64,000 nt of DNA from Gyrodactylus bullatarudis (lineage: Eukaryota > Platyhelminthes > Monogenea > Gyrodactylidea > Gyrodactylidae): positions 8,454 through 72,453 of the forward strand of contig SSNU01000293.1 in assembly GCA_012064415.1 (NCBI GenBank), written 5' to 3'. Of the stretch, positions 23,801-34,700 are shown one piece after another. The notes under the pieces are model-generated. The model was not told the DNA's origin. It was given only the letters and a program-made list of their open reading frames with translations, and ran no database searches. The stretch's first letter is position 1, and every line of letters starts with the position of its first letter. The translations under genes and the position numbers were made by a program.

Positions 23801-26800
23801 TTAATTTCAATAAAAATGAGATTTTTCAAGTAATACATTTTGATAGCCATCTCAGGGTTATCAGACTCGGAGGAAATTAGAGTTAGTTGGGAATTTGTTC
23901 AAAATGATAAAATAATTACTCTACGAGGTTTATGCAGAATTAGTTTAATAGAATTTAGTCATACGACCAGTATATTTAGTACATTATCATCCATACTTGC
24001 ATGTATTTATTTTAGATTTAGTACGAAAAATACAGAGAGTCTAAAAGATTTAACAACAAAGAATGAGCAAGTTCTCAACTTTAATCCTTGATTCGATATT
24101 TGAGTTTGAGTACACTTAATTGCTATCTAAAAGGTTTAATCAATTAAACTCGTATAACCTCTTCATTCGGATGGGAAACATAAATTTTTTGGCATAGTTC
24201 AGTGTTAGTTGGCGTTATAAATATGAAATTTAAGGAAGTAGAAAAAAGCCTGACAAGCTGACTCTTCATAAGAAAATATTATGTCAACATAAGATGTTAA
24301 AATTTTCACTTACTTTGGAGCTGAGACTTGATTTGAAGCAGTTTCATTTGGATAATACGGATCAGGCGTAGGATATTGCTGATAAGATGAAATTTGATCA
24401 TCATAATTACTTGGTTGATTCTGATCTAGTGAGAATTGACCGGAATTGGTCATAGGATCAGGACTAAGGGCAGATAGATCATTGTTCAATGAGTTATCGA
24501 TTGGATCCCCACCCAGATTAGGATTACCACCTAGACTTGAATCACCACCCAGGTTTGGATTACCACCTAGGTTAGGATCACCACCTAGGTTAGGATCAAC
24601 ACCTAGGTTTGGATTACCACCTAGGTTAGGATCACCACCTAGGTTAGGATCAACACCTAGGTTTGGATTACCACCTAGTTTAGAATTACCACCTAGTTTA
24701 GAATTACCACCTAGGTTAGGATCACCACCTAGGTTAGGATCAACACCTAGGTTAGGATTACCACCTAGTTTAGAATTACCACCTAGTTTAGAATTACCAC
24801 CTAGTTTAGAATTACCACCTAGTTTAGGGTTACCGCCTAGTTTAGGGTTACCACCTAGGTTAGGATCACCACCTAGCTTAGAATTACCACCTAGTTTGGG
24901 TTCACCTCCCAGATTTGGACCATCACCCAGATTAGGATCACCACCCAGATTCGTATCATCATTTTTAATTTCACTTGAGGTTTCTTTATTGACAACCCGA
25001 GCAATTCCTGTCTTGGGTCCTGGTTCTTCATCTTGCTTCTCAATTTCTTCAAACCTTAAAATTAATAAAATCATTGTTAAGATTACAAAATTTTTTTCTA
25101 AACTCACGGAAATGATTTTCTTAACAACAAATTCAGAGAACATGAAATGAGATATCACCAGACAAAACTACTAGGGCGTTTAGAAAGATTATGTCCTCGT
25201 TTTTAATTCATCATACCTACAAGTAGCATAATCTCTTTTGTAATTCTTGGTACAATCAACCTGTAAAAGATTCTATCAAAGATGAACTTAGATTTTTCGT
25301 TTACATCTTGAAAAGTCCCGTCAAACCAATAAATATTTAATCAATGGAACTGGTAATAAAATGGGCAAGGATTCAAAGTCGGAGCTCTAGTGATAATAAT
25401 AATTCACTATCAAATCTTATAATCTTAATAATAAATTATCAGCAATAATTGTTAGCTATACTCAAAATGTATTATCTATTTATCGGATGGTTTTTTCACA
25501 AATTACAATTTTCCATTTTGTCTGAAATAAAAATTTCATGAATAAAATTTTTATAATCGATAAGTTTAAGCTGAAATTTCTCATTATTTCTATCTAATTA
25601 AAAATTGATTTTATAGATTAAGAAAATGAACCTACAAAGTAAACAATTCTCTTGAAAAATATCTCGATGAGCATGAAAAATAAACAAACTTTTTTTGCTT
25701 CCTAAAAAGAATATTTCGATCACGGGGGCTATTGGATATATTCAACAAACTCCACGAATGTAAAGCTAAATTTACAGGATCATTTAATTTATTCTATTTA
25801 ACTTACCATTTGGCCTCATGATTGCTATAGATTTATTTGATGGCTTGATAAGTTATTGAGAAATATCGTATCCCTAGACCTCATAGTCGAAATCATTTAA
25901 CGTCTGAAGCCATTCGTTATCCCCACAATAAGGCTGAATTTTTGATATCTTGATAAGTTTAAAAACTGATTCTCATGGTTCTATTCGTTTTAAGATCGAA
26001 TTTTTTCTCTTAGCATATAGTTGAGAGAAGTTTCTGCCCTTGTAAGAAAAAACCTCTAACGACCGATGACGCCAGTAAAAAAATAAATAAAACCATGAAA
26101 ATCAGCGTGAAAAAGTAAATATTTGTTGCACCGTATTATTTATATACCACTTTATACGGTGATTAACTAATGACTGATGATGGGAAATATTTCAAATTAT
26201 TTTTGGTACGTTTTTTATATGAATCGTATTTATCTAATGATCCAAATAAAAGCATTATAGGGATATTGATCCCGAAAGTCTAGCCAAGCAGCAAGAAGTG
26301 AATAGCATAAAGTATAAATGGCGTACTGCATTATTTTTTTCTATAGTTATTTTTGAATCTTTCTCACTTCACTTCAAATCTAATGTGAATAAGTCTCATA
26401 AGCTTTTATTTCTCCTGTATTATTTCTATACAGAAAAAATGCATAACGCAAAATATATTCCTACTTATTTAGAAAATAAGATAAGAGCTATGATACGAAA
26501 AGCCTGCTAATTTATAACCTAGCCTGTAGTAATTTCTGGTTGAAAGAATAAAGCTCAATATAGATCTATCTCTTCAAATTTAGTGTAAAGGTTCTAACTG
26601 ACAATGCTTTTGTCTTATCTCTGAAATTCGAGCGATACATTATTTTATATTTATATTGATGTCATTCACAAACATACAGTTGTCTTAAATAAGTTGTTTA
26701 ATGTGTCTCATAGTAAACTTACAACTGATTTGATGTCCGCCTAATTGGTAACTCATTCTGATGCGTTCTTACAAGAGATACTCACTATAAAGTTGAATTT

Positions 26801-29800
26801 TAGTTATAATTGATTTATAAACTAATGAAAAGAAAGCAAACAGATGTTCCATAGGGCAAACTTATGTATTGTGTATTTGAAAATTAAATTTAGCTCTGGA
26901 TTCCTTGTTTTAACTTTCGTTTTTGAGTTAGTCTTTACAATCGCATGTAAGCCCGTGCTTTCCTATGAAGGATCATTTAATAGATGCTTACTCGGCAAAT
27001 ACAAAACTGATAAAAATAGTTCTTTCTGCACACATTGTATACTTACGATTTCGTAAGGCAAGATCCTCTATTCAGTTATTCTCTAAAATATGTTCATCTT
27101 ACTTGTGAATACCTTTACTACCCAATCTGAAAAAAATATATACAATCACTATACAGGTAAAAGTCCTGTAGAGTGAGAAGAGATAAATTAAGATGAGTAA
27201 GATCCTGGTATATATAGGGCTAATTTTGGTTGAATAATATTGGTAGATTTCATGGACCAATGAGAATCTAGAAATTCTCGTGGGGAAATATCAATGACAT
27301 TAGAAGAAGGTTAAATGATCTCATCAATCAACATTATATTAACATACAATTGAAAATTGTATTTAAAATTCAGAGATTGTTTTGTTTGATTCATAAGGAT
27401 TTACTGAAGCCAGAGGAGAAAACTCTATTAGTTTACAAATTCCAATGTGATTGTGGAGCCTCATATATAGGTAGAACGATTAGGAAAATTTTTTTCGTTT
27501 TATACAAAAACCCTAATGACGATAGCATAGATGTATGGATGAAAGAAAAATTTCTTATTAACCTATATAAACCTAATCTATGTGTTCAAAAGAATTATTC
27601 CTATAATCTTCATTTAACTTGGCCAATGTGAGCTTTTTCACTTTTCTCTCCACTGTTACTATTTATTGGAGAGTTTTGGTGTTTTTTCAGCTTGCATTTT
27701 ATTCTTATTTTCTTTGACTTTAAAATTTCTTTCATGAGTTGTAAAATATTATCTTGAATGAACTTTTAACTAATATCATTTTTGAAGAATTACTACTGAT
27801 GATGCTTCAAGAAATGTACATTTGGTTCTAATATATCTTCTTTTAATTTTCTAAAATATTAAGTTATTTTTCACCCTGATTCAATCTAAGATATTAACAC
27901 TACATAAGAAATAGGAGTTAGTCATTTTCAATTTATACACACAAACTGACCTCATCTTCCCCTAAAAGATCATGTAATTCATATCGTTGAATAAGAAAAT
28001 TTCTTCATTCGACAGAATCTTGAATTAAAAAGTATACCATTATAAAGCTGATAAAAAACTTATCAATTTTGCAATTTCTATTCACCTGTGATTTTTTTCC
28101 GGTGTTCTGGAGCATTTCGAAAGTGTTGGTTTTTGAAATTAAAATTCTTAATCTGACAAACAAAGCATGATTCAGAATAGGATTATCAGCTTTCTAATGA
28201 TATAATTCTTAATTCAAGATTCTGTCAAATAAAGAAGTTTTCTTATTTATTATTTTTCAATGAATATGAATTACATGAACTTTAAGTGAAAATTGAGATC
28301 AGTTCGTTTGACCTAACACCTTAGATTTCTCTAGAACTAAATACTTACTTATCAATGGAAAGTCTACAGTACGTTGAAAATAATAATTATATTTATTTGA
28401 ATACCTTTCTTTATCCGTTTCCCTGAGAAATAATTAATTTTGAAAACAACTTACTTCGTCTTATTTTCTGAGGATCTTAATACGAATAAACTTTTTTGAT
28501 AATCATTGGATTTACAGAATTCTGTTCAAAGGATTATTCATAATGTGTGAGATAACATACAAATTATAAAATTGTCTTAGTTTTATATTATTAATATAGA
28601 ATAATGATATCAATTACAATATATCTTCGTAACTATTCCATAAGAAATTATAAAATACTTTTACAATCCTGCTCTAAATTAACAGAATTATACTTAAACT
28701 ATAAGTCCTTACAGTTTATCTTTTTTACTTAAATATTATATATATATTATAATGATTGAGGGTTTTGATTTTCAAGTTTATTTATACGAGAAGCTTTGAG
28801 CTTACAGGTTGACATTTTTTCTGATTGATTATTTATTTTAACTTCAGGATTCAATTATGAAAATGATTATAATGAGTTTTACCTTTTTTGGAGTTGTTTA
28901 ACTCACATTCCGTTTTTGCTATTTTCATTTAATGATCCAAGTATGAAGGAAAATCTAACATCGATATTCTTTTACATCAATCGAAAATTTAGCACTCACG
29001 TCAATCTGCATTTAATTCTAAATATTTTTAAAATCTATACTACTCAAATTAATTTTTATAATCTTCAATTGCTTATTAAAGAGTAGATTTCTTTTATGAA
29101 ATTTATCAGTTAAAGTATTATTATTTTTTGATTAAATAATTCACGTAAATTCTCAAATAAGTCCGAAAATCCACTCAAAATCATATTAAAATAGAAGTAA
29201 AAGATATATTAACACCAAATGTACATTTCTTAAAGGATCATCAGTGATATCACTTTAAAAATGATAAGAGTTAAATAATTGAATGAAAATAATAATTTAA
29301 TTTTTTGTATAAAACTGAAAAATTTGAAATTGAAGCTGCGTGGTTTTCCTGCTTAATATGTCTATAATTTTTTCATCAAACATTATGATCCTGGGAATTC
29401 TAAACTCTATTTATATTCTGAAATCAATTCGAAGTACTTTTAGATCTTACTTTTTGTTTTCGAGTCTTAAAAAACGGATTTGAGATTTTGAGATTGCTAT
29501 GCTAGTTTCGTCAAATAAAATATTTTAGTTGGCTTCTTCAGAGCTAAACCTGAATTGAGATTTAAGTTGTCTTACCAATAGATTTCACTTATACCTTGTA
29601 CGAGCTAGAGGAATGATGTTGACCAAGATTATCAATGTATCTTGGTAGATAGAATGTGATTTCTTTAATAGCCAGCAGGAGCTATTTAATTTTGACCCTG
29701 ATGCGGGCATAACAGTCTTTTTTCGATTCAGGGTTGAGATTTGTATTCCTGATAAGTGAAGAACTATGAAAGGTAAATGATTCAAGCAAAACTCACAAGA

Positions 29801-31559
29801 AAAGACGACTGCTATTCATGAGAAAAAAATTAATAATTTTCAAATTCAAATTTGAATTCAAAAAAATTTTTAATCATTTTCTCAAGACAAGATTATGAGC
29901 TTTGTTCCCTACCCTTCCTCTCAGTGGAATTCTTTAGATTTTTAATTAATCAAATCGGCAGGTTTCTTATTTTTCATTATTTTATATACGAATTTCAAAC
30001 CAATGTAAGGTATATTAAGAACCGGTCTAAAGCTAAATTCTCTGGGAAATTCATATTTCTGCTGATACAAAAAATCTTTATCAGCAAGTATTTGATTTTA
30101 TTGGCTGACTATACTTTTCAGAGGATTCGGGAACTTCTACAGATTGAACGACAAAATATATATCGTTGAACAGCTTACCCATCTTTAATCTTTTTATTAC
30201 TGATTAAGAAAAAACAAAATATTATAATAAAATTAAATGAAAATGATAAATCTTTTATATATTATATTTTTTCATATAATTGAAGAAAATCCCCGATTAA
30301 TATGAGCTTATACGTAGTATTCATGATTTACTACTTACTTTGTTTTAATTCCACTGAGGACCGAAACTATAATCATACAATCGAAACATACAAAAGTTTG
30401 AGATCCCTTCGATATTATTTACCCTAAACAATCTTACTTAATGAGGACTCTAGAACATAATTCCATCATTTTAAAAAATCAAGCTTGTTAAGATCGAGTA
30501 AATGATGTGATTGTGTTAGTCATTCATGAATTTCAAAAATACTTTGCATGATACTTACAAAATTGTATCGAATCTTATGATGAAATTATTTTTTCATAGT
30601 TAGAGTTAAATCATACTTTTGCATGAGGCAGTTTGTTTCTTTAGTAGATCTAAAACATTAGAAAATAGATTATTTTGCTTACGGATTCTGTTTCCTATAG
30701 TATTAAAAAAATTTATTATAATTTCAAATTTTTATCATTTAAAAAATGTTCACATTGAAATTAAAATTTCTAATTTCTCACAAAAAACTTGTGCTGAGCA
30801 AATGAAAATATTATTTTAAACTCATTAGAGAATATTTGAGATGGATTTTGCCAAGTAATTATTTTAGATTTAATCATTAGCCTATTGATATTTTAATATA
30901 TTGAAAATATTGATAAGAATAATAGAATTTAAATAGAATGATTGGTCATAAAGCTTACTTTCCACGCTCCTGGTCTTCGTAATATTTTCTACAAGGATTA
31001 AAAACCAATAGTTTTCGCATACACTAAATAATCTGGACATCTAAAATAATTAAATGTAATATTTAAAATTTGCATATAGGCTTTTAAATACCTTTCTAAG
31101 TACTTTCGAATATTCCTTCTCTAATTCCAGAAAGAATTATCTGTTTTATAAAGCTTTATTCGAAAGTCTGTTCATTAAGTAAAGATATAATGCGAAACTT
31201 TTAATTTCTTCTTACTCTGGTTTAGAGAACCTGATAAAAATATTTTTCATTTGCTACATTAGTAAAATATTTCATTTAAACATATCATTTATTGAAAAAA
31301 TAACTTACAAAATAATTGCATTCCCCTCGGGTTCCATATTAATACTAAATATGTTATTAACTCATTGTATTTTATCTCACGATGGTTCCATGGCACTGGG
31401 ATAGTTAAATTTTGCATGGTTATTTTGGAAAAATACTGTTTGACCAGTAAAATCTCGTTGTTTACTTAAAAACCAAATGGAGTTAAACATTTGATCGTAA
31501 AGCATCGTAGAATCAACAAATTTTAGATGTTTTTGGCTTACTTTGCCTTAACTTCTGCT
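19789..31559 (-). CDS. Putative micro-exon gene: about 30 tiny phase-2 exons plus one 741-nt repeat exon
   Basis: Family not recognised. Candidate exons 5' to 3' (lengths): 31542-31559(18), 31381-31395(15), 31309-31344(36), 31216-31230(15), 31092-31115(24), 30959-30988(30), 30782-30793(12), 30683-30694(12), 30559-30573(15), 30339-30353(15), 30179-30199(21), 29797-29808(12), 29451-29465(15), 29000-29017(18), 28907-28918(12), 28806-28820(15), 28713-28727(15), 28455-28475(21), 28349-28363(15), 28086-28106(21), 27103-27126(24), 27047-27067(21), 26992-27006(15), 26773-26784(12), 26723-26740(18), 25217-25234(18) or to 25260(44), 25108-25119(12), 24314-25054(741), 23721-23741(21), 21779-21789(11), 21227-21248(22), 20848-20865(18), 20654-20674(21), 20191-20214(24), 19789-19834(46, stop). 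All listed are open in phase 2 except the 11/22 pair, whose lengths compensate. GT donors are mostly GTAAGT-like; acceptors are weaker. Product: hydrophilic, with scattered Cys and a basic tail. The 5' signal exon was not found, and individual micro-exons may be wrong. Confidence 0.5.
22150..23560 (-). pseudogene. Penelope-like retroelement: reverse transcriptase plus GIY-YIG end
   Basis: A 315-residue open frame (22568-23515) is a Penelope-type reverse transcriptase: SLDVSSPLTKVPLLETVEFI, DGVAMGSPFGPILAEIFMGK, FYRRYVDDIFMIV (catalytic YVDD), EANEQIPFLDILLCR. Beyond it, at about 22420-22530, the same strand reads YKFKCFC, a TGA, then AEYIGHTTRRLKDRVEEHL, the GIY-YIG nuclease start, followed by decayed sequence to about 22150. 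It sits inside an intron of the micro-exon gene in the same orientation. No flanking duplication was found. Confidence 0.8.
24314..25054 (-). CDS. Large exon of the micro-exon gene with Gly-rich hexapeptide repeats
   Basis: Acceptor TTTTAAG before 25054, donor AAA|GTAAGT at 24314, phase 2 at both ends. The exon opens with an acidic stretch (FEEIEKQDEEPGPKTG), then has about 25 tandem units of the form (N/K)LGG(N/D)(P/S) at about 24508-24957, then a Gln/Tyr/Pro-rich end (QQYPTPDPYYP). If the donor were ignored the frame would stop at TAA 24310-24312 just beyond it, so a protein ending in SAPK is the alternative. The repeat should be disordered or loop-rich. The plus-strand frame over the same repeat is a shadow. 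Confidence 0.65.
24508..24957 (-). repeat. 18-bp coding minisatellite, about 25 units
   Basis: Units such as ACCACCTAGGTTAGGATC and ACCACCTAGTTTAGAATT (plus strand) repeat head to tail in frame. A 54-bp higher-order unit (three hexapeptides, of the NLGVDP, NLGGDP, NLGGNP type) recurs about three times at 24575-24750. Edge units are more diverged than central ones, as expected for recent unequal exchange. Confidence 0.9.
25217..25260 (-). CDS. Two-cysteine exon of the micro-exon gene
   Basis: Between CTTTTACAG (acceptor) and GTATGA (donor) lie 44 nt reading VDCTKNYKRDYATC plus a split Arg codon. This needs phase 0 in and phase 2 out. An internal AG would give an 18-nt, purely phase-2 version (DYATC). 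The acceptor is the best of the locus. The next exon (25108-25119) follows in phase 2. Confidence 0.5.
27330..27860 (+). pseudogene. Penelope-like 3' fragment, second lineage
   Basis: An open frame to 27631 includes LVYKFQCDCGASYIGRTIRK (GIY-YIG start) and then LYKNPNDDSIDVWMKEKFLI and a terminal TWPM. The catalytic core between them is deleted. The 3' non-coding tail (GAGTTTTGGTGTTTTTTCAG onward) matches 35975-36190. The copy at about 34720-34960 has the same LYKNP-DDS peptide. It lies antisense in a micro-exon-gene intron. Confidence 0.65.
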
Positions 31560-31609
31560 CTTTAAAAAGCGTTCTCTTTTAGATAATTAATTTCTTTGGG
31601 AAAAAAATA

Positions 31610-31910
31610 TGACTAAATGATTGAGGGCTTGCCCAGCTAGCATAAGACCTGTGGTTCGATTCTCGGAGCAGGCATAAGGCTTACTGACGAGGGTTAAACT
31701 ATATTATAAGTTCTCGGTTGGTCTTCGTATGTGTGAAATTTATTGTAAGTTTCATTGAGTTAGTCATATGAGGTTCAACTAGAGCTACTGTAAGATAAAT
31801 ATACGCACAAGTGTCCCCTCGGCAGTTCTAGATAAGGCTAATAGTTGGCTGATAATAGGGAGGCTTCTTCCTACCAACATACTCTAGCATTATTCAGGAT
31901 TGTATAATGG
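31610..31910 (+). repeat. SINE-like element
   Basis: The head GGGCTTGCCCAGCTAGCATA contains an A-box-like stretch, and about 30 bp later GTGGTTCGATTCTC matches the B box consensus of RNA polymerase III promoters. About 250 bp of unique body follow. I cannot see a second copy in the window, so the right border is approximate. Confidence 0.45.
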
Positions 31911-32094
31911 TGAAAAAAATATGATTTATAAGTTGTTCTATACCCATCTTGTGAATTCGGATTGGCTAAAATCAAGAAATCTCAGATCTTAATTCTTGAC
32001 GATACTTATTTTTGGTGTGCTTCTTTGAATTATTCTGAATTCCAACCATTTTTTCAGGTTGATATAATTTTTAAGCATTAATCTTAGTCTTAAG

Positions 32095-32215
32095 AAATAC
32101 TACACCTTTCTCTCCCCTTTCTTTTTTACAGATAGACCAGTACAAACCAAAAGAAAACATATTAAGGTAGCAAGTGAACAACGTTATAGTCAATCTATGC
32201 CGAGCAGCTCCCTGA
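32095..32215 (+). repeat. Dispersed repeat, partner of 225-330
   Basis: It shares TTACAGATAGACCAGTACA, GGTAGCAAGTGAACAACGTT and TATAGTCAA with the copy in the contactin intron. Its tail, CTATGCCGAGCAGCTCCCTG, appears in reverse near 59755. Confidence 0.55.
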
Positions 32216-32479
32216 AGAAGGACTTTGTTTAAAATTATTGATATGGTTTTCTAATATAATTAATAATATTAAAGTAGGTTAGGTTAAGTTTGAAAATTCA
32301 TTCGAATATAATCAATTATACTTAAAAAATACATTTCTTAAATGGTACATCTAAAATTCACAACTATACAAAATGAATAAAAATTTATATACATGATGAC
32401 CAACCATAAATTAACACTCCAAAGCTTTTGGCTGTATGCCAACCCCTGGATGCTGGTGTAATTCGGTCATTCTAGTCAA

Positions 32480-32700
32480 TATACAGAAGAAAATTGAATG
32501 AAAAACTAATTCGCGAAGGGATTAAAGTCAGTGATATTAGCAAATTTATCAATTTGAAAACCTGTCTACTGATTGCAAAAGAGTCCTGGGACGAAGTTGA
32601 ACTAGAGACAATGGTTAATTGTTTTTGCACACCAAGTTTATACATTGATATCAGGTTCCCAAAAATAATATTGATATCTCTGAACCAATAAAAAATGTAT
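32480..32700 (+). pseudogene. pogo/Tigger-like DDE transposase C-terminal remnant
   Basis: A 65-residue frame reads KVSDISKFINLKTCLLIAKE then SWDEVELETMVNCFCTPSL. It resembles the end of pogo/Tigger/jerky-type DDE transposases, where a helix before W-x-x-V-x-x-x-T-I-x-N-C-F/W closes the domain. Nothing of the catalytic core is seen nearby. It could be a chance match. Confidence 0.4.
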
Positions 32701-32944
32701 GTATATTTTTGATAAAAGAAAAAAGGAATTGTTTATTGGAAGAATGTAAGGCAAGATCCAGGAAGAAGATGTTTATACATTTGAATAAATTTACTATATA
32801 TATTCTTTTTTCAAAAAATTGATTTTTATTATGAAAAATAAAGCTTTAGCCTTCTTCTAATAAAAATAAGTCGAAATTCTAGATTTCAAATAATGGGATC
32901 ATTATAGAGAAAACAGAGAGAACTAAAACTTGGGTAGAAAAGTT

Positions 32945-33742
32945 GGTAATACAAGCGATTAGCTCCTAAAAAAATCTCTGCCCCAAAATTTTTCTAAGTC
33001 CAAAAATTATTCGTGAAAGGTACACCACTGACGCATCAACCCACTCTACCCTCTTGCTACACATTATACGCATTATTCAACTAACGGACTTTCACACCTA
33101 TGAACAAAGACTATTCATTCATTCTTCACTATCTTTACATTCAGCTCAAGTATAATTATAAATCAACTATAGAATCAAACAGTGAATTTATTTGGAACAC
33201 AATATAGATTTATTTATCTTAAAATTTAAAAAATTGACATGCATCCAATAAGTTTACAAAGTGTTGTTTTAAAGTGTATTGCTTATTATTATATCTAGCA
33301 ACAAATGCCTTAATTTTGGCATGGGCTTGGCGAGGACTTGAGGATTTGTGTATCGATTCCCTCCAGGTTCTCCAGACACGCTCGATGTTGTTCGTATGAA
33401 CATCAGGATCCTGTGGGTGTACATAATTACGCTTATTATGCTAATTAGGGACTGCGAATATCCTTAGAAACGAAGTTTTTGTCGAATATTTAATATAAAA
33501 ATAATTTATAATTATAATAACAATAAATTCACTGTTTGATTCTATAGTTGATTTATAATTATACTTGAGCTGAATGTAAAGATAGTGAAGAATGAATGAA
33601 TAGTCTTTGTTCATAGGTGTGAAAGTCCGTTAGTTGAATAATGCGTATAATGTGTAATAATTATTACATTATAATGTATAATTTTTGGACTTAGAAAAAT
33701 TTTGGGGCAGAGATTTTTTTAGGAGCTAATCGCTTGTATTGG
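32945..33742. mobile_element. Merlin-type DNA transposon with long terminal inverted repeats
   Basis: The left arm (about 32945-33192: AATACAAGCGATTAGCTCC, CTGCCCCAAAATTTTTC, then GAATCAAACAGTGAATTTATT) is repeated in reverse at 33523-33742. That gives about 220-250 bp arms with small gaps. The centre carries an ISXO2/Merlin-like transposase remnant (33240-33430, minus). I could not define a clean target duplication. Confidence 0.75.
33240..33430 (-). pseudogene. Merlin (IS1595/ISXO2-like) transposase C-terminal remnant
   Basis: The minus strand encodes DPDVHTNNIERVWRTWRESI, then an A-R-Y-N-N-K-Q-Y motif and HFVNLLDA. H-T-N-x-I-E-x-x-W is the last catalytic block (E of DDE) of ISXO2-like transposases, to which eukaryotic Merlin elements belong, and the R-Y-N motif follows at the usual distance. 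The rest of the transposase is missing. Confidence 0.7.
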
Positions 33743-34700
33743 TTTTGTACTCGTCAGAGTCCCACAACATAGGGTCCCTCGCATTATAGTTGAATATTCA
33801 ATCTACTCGTCCAACATCCTATGAAACTCGGATTATTTCTATATCCTGTGGCGTACCTCTAGGGTTTTCTATCTGATGAATAGTGCAGCATCTATACTTA
33901 CAAAAGTTAATCTGAAATATTTCTTTAATGGATTAACCCATGTCGCTGAATGTTACAGACCAAAAGAGGACGAAATGCGCATATATGTATAATTTGATTA
34001 TTTCTAAATGCTTTGTGAGTTTCTTTCGTACCAGTCTCGGTGGAATTTTTTTTTGTTAGAAATATAATCTGTATTAAATAGAGTAATTAATATGTACAAT
34101 GGAAAATATAAAAAAATAAATAAAAATATTAATCTAGTTTTCTTGGAAAAATAAAAATCATAACTGGATGGGTGATCTTTATCGCACATGAGACAATTGA
34201 ATCAGTTTGTAAATTGTAACTGGCATGTTAATCTCAAAATTTTTAGGATAATCATTCTGGAATTTTAGTGAAGATCGGGATATAATAGAGTAATAGAATA
34301 GTCTATTTTAGAGCGAATATGACTCATGATGGTCTTTATAGAGTGAAGATTATCACAGTTCATAATGTCATATTTATCTTTAATCATGTTAAAAGCTGAG
34401 AGTCCATTAGTAATCTGTAACATTCAATGACATGGGCTAATCCATTACCAAATAATACGTTCCTGTAGGATATATTACCTAAGCACCTAGAACGAAATAT
34501 TTCTAGTTAACCTTTGTAAGCATAGATGCTGCACTATTCATTATAAATTGTACTTTTATAATCACATGATACTTTAAGATGATAAATGGATGAAGTAATC
34601 ATAAAATTTTTAAACGCTTGGTAAACTTTGAATTTAAAAGTTTTAAAATTAGAAACTGTCTATTTAATTTTTAGAATACGGTTTCTAATATATATATAGC
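33743..34700. other. Intergenic, no gene recognised
   Basis: AT-rich. A loose inverted similarity links the GAATAGTGCAGCATCTATACT block (about 33877) and the CATAGATGCTGCACTATTC block (about 34522), with matching CAATGACATGGGCTAATCCA-like sequence between. This suggests another decayed foldback element of about 700 bp (about 33830-34550). Confidence 0.4.

Noticed and set aside
24446..25150. 234-residue plus-strand frame rich in Pro/Leu/Ser
   Set aside because: It is the antisense reading of the 18-bp repeat. The minus frame has matching splice sites and phase.
27952..27962. 11-nt micro-exon (GGGAAGATGAG)
   Set aside because: In phase 2 it contains TGA, and its length would shift all following exons into frames with stops.
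28883..28901. 19-nt micro-exon before a GTAAAA donor
   Set aside because: Not a multiple of three and it overlaps the better 12-nt exon arrangement at 28907-28918.
29576..29587. Extra 12-nt micro-exon (TGAAATCTATTG) with a GTAAGA donor
   Set aside because: Joined to the next exon in phase 2 it makes TGA, so it was left out of the model; it may be used with a different acceptor.
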